Below are positions 58,701 through 64,000 of a stretch of 64,000 nucleotides of DNA, in pieces. Made by a program: the position numbers and the translations under genes. The notes beneath the pieces are model-generated. The model ran no database searches and was not told where the DNA came from. It saw only the letters and a program-made list of their open reading frames with translations. The stretch is from positions 6,552,589 through 6,616,588 of the forward strand of contig CM050652.1 in the NCBI GenBank assembly GCA_027574665.1. The letters run 5' to 3'. Within the stretch, counting starts at the first letter, position 1. Every line of letters starts with the position of its first letter. The DNA is from Rhynochetos jubatus (taxonomy: Eukaryota; Chordata; Aves; Eurypygiformes; Rhynochetidae).

Positions 58701-61700
58701 TTTATTCATGCTGCGGACTTAAAATGCAGTGGGCAACTTTCCTTCAGCGCAAACAACTCTATAACATGCTTGAAGATATTTTTTATATATCCTTATTACT
58801 CACGTAATTAATTTTCAGCAGTGAATGTGAGAGGACACCGCATTAGCACAGCAGGTAAATTTGGGACTGAAAAGAAAGCGCACTAGCCCTTAAAATGAGA
58901 GTTGTTTGTGAAGACTACATCTAAGATTTCTAATAGTACTCTGAGCAATATCAGGGTTTTCTGCTTTTCTGCTTTCATTTGCTGTGCTGTCTCCTTTCAT
59001 TACAGAACGTCCTAGCACGAACCTATATCTGCCACGCTCTTGAATCCTTTTATCTCTCGTTAACGCTACGTTTTTTTCCATTGATCACTTCCTTCTCATG
59101 CAAAGACTCGATATGTTTAACCTTCATAATCCTCCTGCTTTGCAGCTGTGGGTCTGTAATTACAGGCTGTTTGAGGGCTCACCTAGCAATAAATCAAGTT
59201 GCACTAATTGAACGAAACCTTGTTCAAAAGCCTTCTCACTGAAGTGATCATTTTGCCTTTTTTTTTTTGAAAATTTTATAGCTCAGAAATAACACACAAA
59301 CTTGTTGTTTATGTCAAGTGTCAAGATTATTTTGGCAACTCAAAAAGCCCATTCTGGCTGCAGACAAAGTGGTACCCTCAGCTGAGCTAGGCTGCGGGCT
59401 GTGGGCAATCCAAGGAAACTGTGAGTGGCCAAATGGTGGCTTGGCTGAAGCCCATCATTAGCGGATGATTTTGTCACATACAACAGTGTGACATTTTAGT
59501 GTTAGAGACATCTATTCCAGCCTGTCTGAGGGGATTGCAACTTAGCTGCTTCACTAAAATGGCTAAAATTTTGCTGCCTCTTAATAGCTTCATTAGCTGT
59601 TTTCAACACTTAAAATACATCTATGGGACACAACGCTGTCCCTAGAGCAATTCCCACTTTGGTGCTGAATTAGTTACCCTCAGCCCTTCAAAGCTGCTGG
59701 AGCACCGTGTTCCTCTTGACCTAATTAGAAAGGCAGAGCTCAAGACCATCTCACTCAGCAAAGTCAACACTCCTGATCCGACTGTGTGCTTTGTGTGTAG
59801 CGCACATAGCCCGCGGCTGACGGCGCCTACACACATGGGTCTTGTGAGTTCATAGCCACCGAGCCATGTGCCAGCGGTTGTGCAACCATCAGACATTTGG
59901 CCAAGCAGGGGCACGTGTATGGCAACACCTGGCAATAGGGACTCACGGCTGTTGAAGCTTTTTGGGTGTGTGATGGCTGTATGAGTTGATGGGAGATCTC
60001 TGCTAGCACTGCACCTCCAATCTACATTGGCTTGCAGGGCAGTACTGGCTAATAATTAATGCTGTATAACTTGCTGGTAACACCAAAACAGTTTATCTTT
60101 GTTTTCCCCCAATGAACACATTTCAGAGGACTCTTGGCAATGCACCTTCTTCTCTTTTCTCTAATTTACTGCTGTTGAGGTGAGCACTGCCTGGTAGCCC
60201 TGGGCAGAGGCTGTGTCTTCAAACCTTCCATGCTCCCAAGAGCTGTCAGTGATTTCAGATTCCCACAGGCTAAGGAAGCAAGAAAATTAATTCTACACCA
60301 ATTTTACAGTACAGGATCCTGATGCTCCAGAGCTGTTCACAGGAAAAGCCCCAAGATGGAGGAAAATGCAGAAGAAAGGGTATTAGCTGCACATTGATGC
60401 CAAACAATATTGGGCATGTGCTTTACTTTGGCACAGTACCTCCTGCCTTGCTCTTTATCCGAGCTTCTGGATAAATCAGTCGACTCATCTTCCAGATCCT
60501 CAGCTGAAATTTCTCAGTGTACTGGTAAGGGAAACAAAGCTTGCGCGTGTCCCAGTGGTTTCAGATTCTGCCTCTCTCATTTAATTAGTGCATGTAGTAG
60601 TTAATGGCCACCAAGTCTGCTCTCTGTTTCTCCCTGTGGGTTATGAGAGTCTCATTTACAAATGATCTCGGGAGGCCTCAGGTAGAAGAGGAGGGTTTTG
60701 CCACTCTGGCCCTCAACATTGTATTTATATTTTTGCTGAATCTTCATTTCCAGGCTAAATGTTGCAGCCCACTGACACCAGTGGAGGATAACCGGGTCAG
60801 TTTTTCCTGCATGTTGGCATTTTTTGAGGAACAATTTGAGACTGTTAGGACACATCACCCAAATTAGCTTTACTAGGTACTGGGTCCGGGTTTCACATCT
60901 CTAACACGCTCCTCTTTGACCGCCGCAATGTGCAGCACAGGCTGTTGATTACGGAGGGACTTGTGACCAGCCTGGTCTTGAACAAACAGCTATAAGATTC
61001 AGCAGCTATCCATATGCCCTAGTGTCCCCACAGATGCCTGAGTGACACTTCCCTTCGCAGCATATCAAGGAATAATGATGGGCAAATCTGTGCAGCCCTG
61101 CAAAGACTTCTTCTTGATAGCTGGGAAGCAAATTTGAGGAGAAATGCTTACGTGCCTTGGATTAAAGAGAAGCATTGGCAGGACCTTGGAAAGCTGAGAT
61201 TTTGTCCATGTAACATTTCAGTGAGCAAAGTTGGTCCAGGGGAAAGAAGAAGGGTAAGGTTAGCAGTAAAAAGCAGCAGCTTTCAAGTGCATTTAAAGAA
61301 AGAAAAACAGGTTCTGCAAAAATATTTAAATGTCTTCTTACAGTGAAAAAAATGAAGTGAGTCTTTCCCATCTGTTTTTTCCACTTTTCTAAATAAGCGT
61401 ATGATTATTTTTTAATGTTTTCTCCATAGGGTGTTAAAGTGTTACTAAGTGACGCTGGTTCCTGAGCCTCTATTTTTAAGACCCCACCACGGTTGCTTTG
61501 CAGCAAAGATGTGCCAAGGCTTGCATTTGACTCGGTAGTGCTCAAAGACCTCAAGTTCTCATTATCACTATGGCAACTATTAATCATTCGTTTGTTGTAA
61601 CACGATAAATACATGCCCTCAATGAGAAAGCATGTTATAAATCACTGGAGTACCCTCAGAGCTGCTCTGCATAGCACTAAGTCACCCAAAGGAAAGCACA

Positions 61701-63139
61701 AGTACAGCAGTGAGTGCGTGAAAATGTTGCAGCAAGCCTTGTGATTCGGGTCATCAGAAGAACAAAGTAATCAAGCTCTCAGGTTTGTGTTTGATTTTTC
61801 AAAACAATAAATGCTCATGGTGTAAAGCATTTACTCTAAAAGGTAGAAGCAAAGTGTTGTAGTCATGCACATCTCTGCCATGCACTGAGAGTTGGCATGG
61901 TGACCCACCACATTGCCTCCAAGGAGTTGGATGCACCATACAAGGCTGAAATTTCAGGTCTCAAGGACAGTACATGTGCATCTGCAAGGATCTACGTTCT
62001 CCAAAACAAAGCTGCTGATAAGATTTTTCTTGGGCACAGAGATATACTGACATGGCTACACTGTGTAATCCTGGAGCTAACATGAGGGTATCCCCACTGT
62101 GCTACTCAGCATGAGTACATCCTTTTTTGGTCACAAACCAAGAGACAGCATAAGAAATCCTCCGCTCTCCTCCCTCCTTTTTGTAGCCCCTCTGAGCTTT
62201 TCTAGTCACCAGTACCAACCACAAGAAATGCTTGAAGTCAACATCTGTTAAGAAGTTTAAGCAGCCACATTAGCACCAAGCAAGACTCAAAAGCAGCTCT
62301 CTTGGCCATGCTAGTAGATTGTTGGCCAGAGCAAAGCCCCCTCATTTCACCCCTCCCCTCACCAAGAGCAGTGGAGGGCAGACTGCATTATATCCAAACT
62401 GACTGGGGAGAGCAGCCTGTGGAGCAGATGGGCCAGTGTGCGCATTGGTCAGCAGCTTGACTTCAGTCTCCTATATGATACCTTATGGCCCACAAACATT
62501 GGAGGGGGGAGGACTTCCCCAGGAGGTCCCCCCCTGAGTACATAGTTCACGAGCTGCTCCTGTTATATCTTTACAGTATGATGCTGAGGGTGAGTTCAGT
62601 GCCCCAGACCAGGGGATGAAGGGATGTCTGAGGGTGCAAAGCCTGGTAGGAACATGTTAGAGAACTGGCCTAGTCCTGTTTGTGGAGCCTACGCTGATTT
62701 ATCATGGCAGCTATGCCCAAAAGCCTTCTTCAAGTGACTTAGCTGACTTGCTGTAGAAGCAGCCCTTGCAGCCAGGCAGCATGCTTAGAGCATGGAGAGA
62801 TGGGGGTGAGCATAACCATAATAAGGGCAGAAAGTCTCACTGGCAGCAGGAGACTCCCAACCCCTCCAGCACAACTAGCCCTCATCCTGACAGGCCACAA
62901 TCACGAGGAAAAGCCACCACCCAACATCACTTAGTCTTTGGACCTCTTTTGAGACAACTAGTGATTTTTTTCCCTGGATCAATGTGAATCTTACACAGTG
63001 AGAACAGGCCTAAGGCCATCATTTATACAGGTCACTGGTACTAACAGCTGGTGGCAGCTTCAAAAGGCTCTGCAGTATCAGCAGTATCCCAGAGAATCCC
63101 CTTTGCTCCATAAGCAGGACAAGGGAATTCATTATTCAC
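55741..63139. other. Intergenic DNA, no gene recognised (7.4 kb)
   Basis: I see no coding exon with convincing splice sites and no protein similarity. Three to four GATA units occur near 55811-55824. Overlapping open frames at 56045-56434 and 57812-58394 have no recognisable domain. Old repeats may be present but are beyond recognition by eye. Confidence 0.5.
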
Positions 63140-63480
63140 TTTTATTTGGTTCTTGCGAGACCACATCTAGAGTACTGTGGCCAGTTTGGGGCCACCAAGA
63201 CAGTAATAAGCCAACTGGAGTGAGTCCTGTTTGGTGACAGGCCAAGATGATGAGGAAGCCAGAGCACATGATGTATGAAGTGAGACTGAGACAGCTAGTT
63301 TGTTCAGCCTGGAGAAGAGACAGCCTCAGGGGACAAGGAGGAGGTGGGATCTCATAACTGTCTTTAACAACCTCATGGGTGGCTATAAAGAAGATGGACT
63401 CAGATGTTTCTCAGGGACATACAACAAAAGGACAAAAAGCTGCATAGTCAGGATGGCCACAAGAATTTGCTGCAAGGACA
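63140..63480 (+). mobile_element. CR1 LINE fragment (ORF2 interior)
   Basis: This sense CR1 ORF2 block is recognisable by GAGACCACATCTAGAGTACT (the RPHLEYC-type codons), TGTTCAGCCTGGAGAAGAGA, GGGATCTCATAACTGTCTTT and AAAGAAGATGGACTCAGATG. It is diverged and frameshifted. It is followed, after a few bases, by the opposite-strand CR1. Confidence 0.85.
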
Positions 63481-63493
63481 ACCCCAATTAGAA

Positions 63494-64000
63494 TCATCAT
63501 ACAATCACAGAATGGTTTGGGTTGGAAGGGACCTTAAAGATCATCCAGTTCCAACCCCCCTGCCAGGGGCAGGGACACCCTCCACTAGACCAGGTTGCTC
63601 AAAGCCTCATCCAGCCTGGCCTTGAAGACATCCAGGGATGGGGCATCCACAGCTTTTCTGGGGAACCTGTTCCAGTGCCTCACCACCCTCTCTGGGAAGA
63701 ATTTCTTCCTGATATCCAATCTAAATCTCCCTGCTTCCAATTTGAACCCATTACCCCTTGTCCTGTCACTACAGGCCCTTATAAAAAGTCCCCCCCCAGC
63801 TTTCTTGTAGGCCCCCTTCAGGTACTAGAAGGTGCTATAAGGTCTCCCCGGAGCCTTCTCTTCTCCAGGCTGAACAAGCCCAACTCTCCCAGCCTGTCCC
63901 CATAGCAGAGGGGCTCCAGCCCTCTGAGCATCTTTGTGGCCTCCTCTGGACTCGCTCCAACTGGTCAATATCCTTCTTATACTGAGGGCTCCAGAGCTGG
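63494..64000 (-). mobile_element. CR1 LINE fragment running off the window
   Basis: This reverse CR1 starts at its 3' end (ATCATACAATCACAGAATGG) and runs through the whole 3' region into ORF2 to the last base of the window. It includes the CTTCTCCAGGCTGAACAAGC and TCCTCTGGACTCGCTCCAAC blocks. It is well preserved and probably younger than the adjoining sense CR1. Confidence 0.95.

Noticed and set aside
63522-63905. 127-codon frame in the terminal CR1
   Set aside because: It is the antisense strand of CR1 ORF2 and 3'UTR, a common shadow frame; the same applies to 6597-6884 and 54630-54869.
1-64000. CRISPR arrays, bacterial operons, tRNA or rRNA genes
   Set aside because: No regularly spaced repeat array, no tRNA A/B box cloverleaf and no rRNA sequence was seen; the DNA is vertebrate.

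Overview
The window is vertebrate, almost certainly avian, genomic DNA. It is AT-rich and intron-dominated. It carries many fragments of CR1 LINEs, the dominant interspersed repeat of birds, and one solo LTR of a type I recall from bird genomes. No species call is justified from the sequence alone.

One gene is supported: the 3' half of CELF2 (CUGBP2/ETR-3, an RNA-binding regulator of splicing and mRNA stability), on the + strand. Five coding exons were placed by protein similarity and splice sites. A (6169-6303) and B (27026-27145 or -27157) encode the Ala/Ser/Thr-rich linker. C (32855 or 32873 to 33052) completes the linker. D (35858-36001) and the start of E (41284-41411, stop TGA) encode RRM3 and the C-terminal end ...KNDSKPY. 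All junctions lie after the first base of a codon, so exons A to D are symmetric. The B/C junction has tandem donors and tandem acceptors, so several in-frame protein variants can be made.

The stop is followed by a long AT-rich 3'UTR, about 5.6 kb to a probable poly(A) site near 47055. A further good poly(A) signal lies at 49684. The 3'UTR contains a candidate 1.3-kb 3'UTR intron, GU-rich tracts, A-tracts, a (CA)n run and at least one strong RNA hairpin.

Layout: 1-6168 upstream intron; 6304-27025 a 20.7-kb intron with CR1 fragments and a solo ERV LTR (16458-17038, short target-site duplication); 27146-32872 intron with two CR1 copies and a MIR-like SINE; 33053-35857 intron; 36002-41283 intron with a MIR-like SINE; 41412-47055 3'UTR; 47056-64000 downstream DNA with no recognised gene. 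The downstream part holds a pair of TA-flanked terminal inverted repeats (47183-49416), a perfect 19-bp hairpin, a 53-bp nested palindrome, and CR1 copies including a head-on pair at the window end.

I found no new multi-gene system. The most interesting signals are the B/C splice switch, an exact GU-rich element in the RRM3-exon acceptor, the possible 3'UTR intron and the transposon-like inverted-repeat structure downstream.
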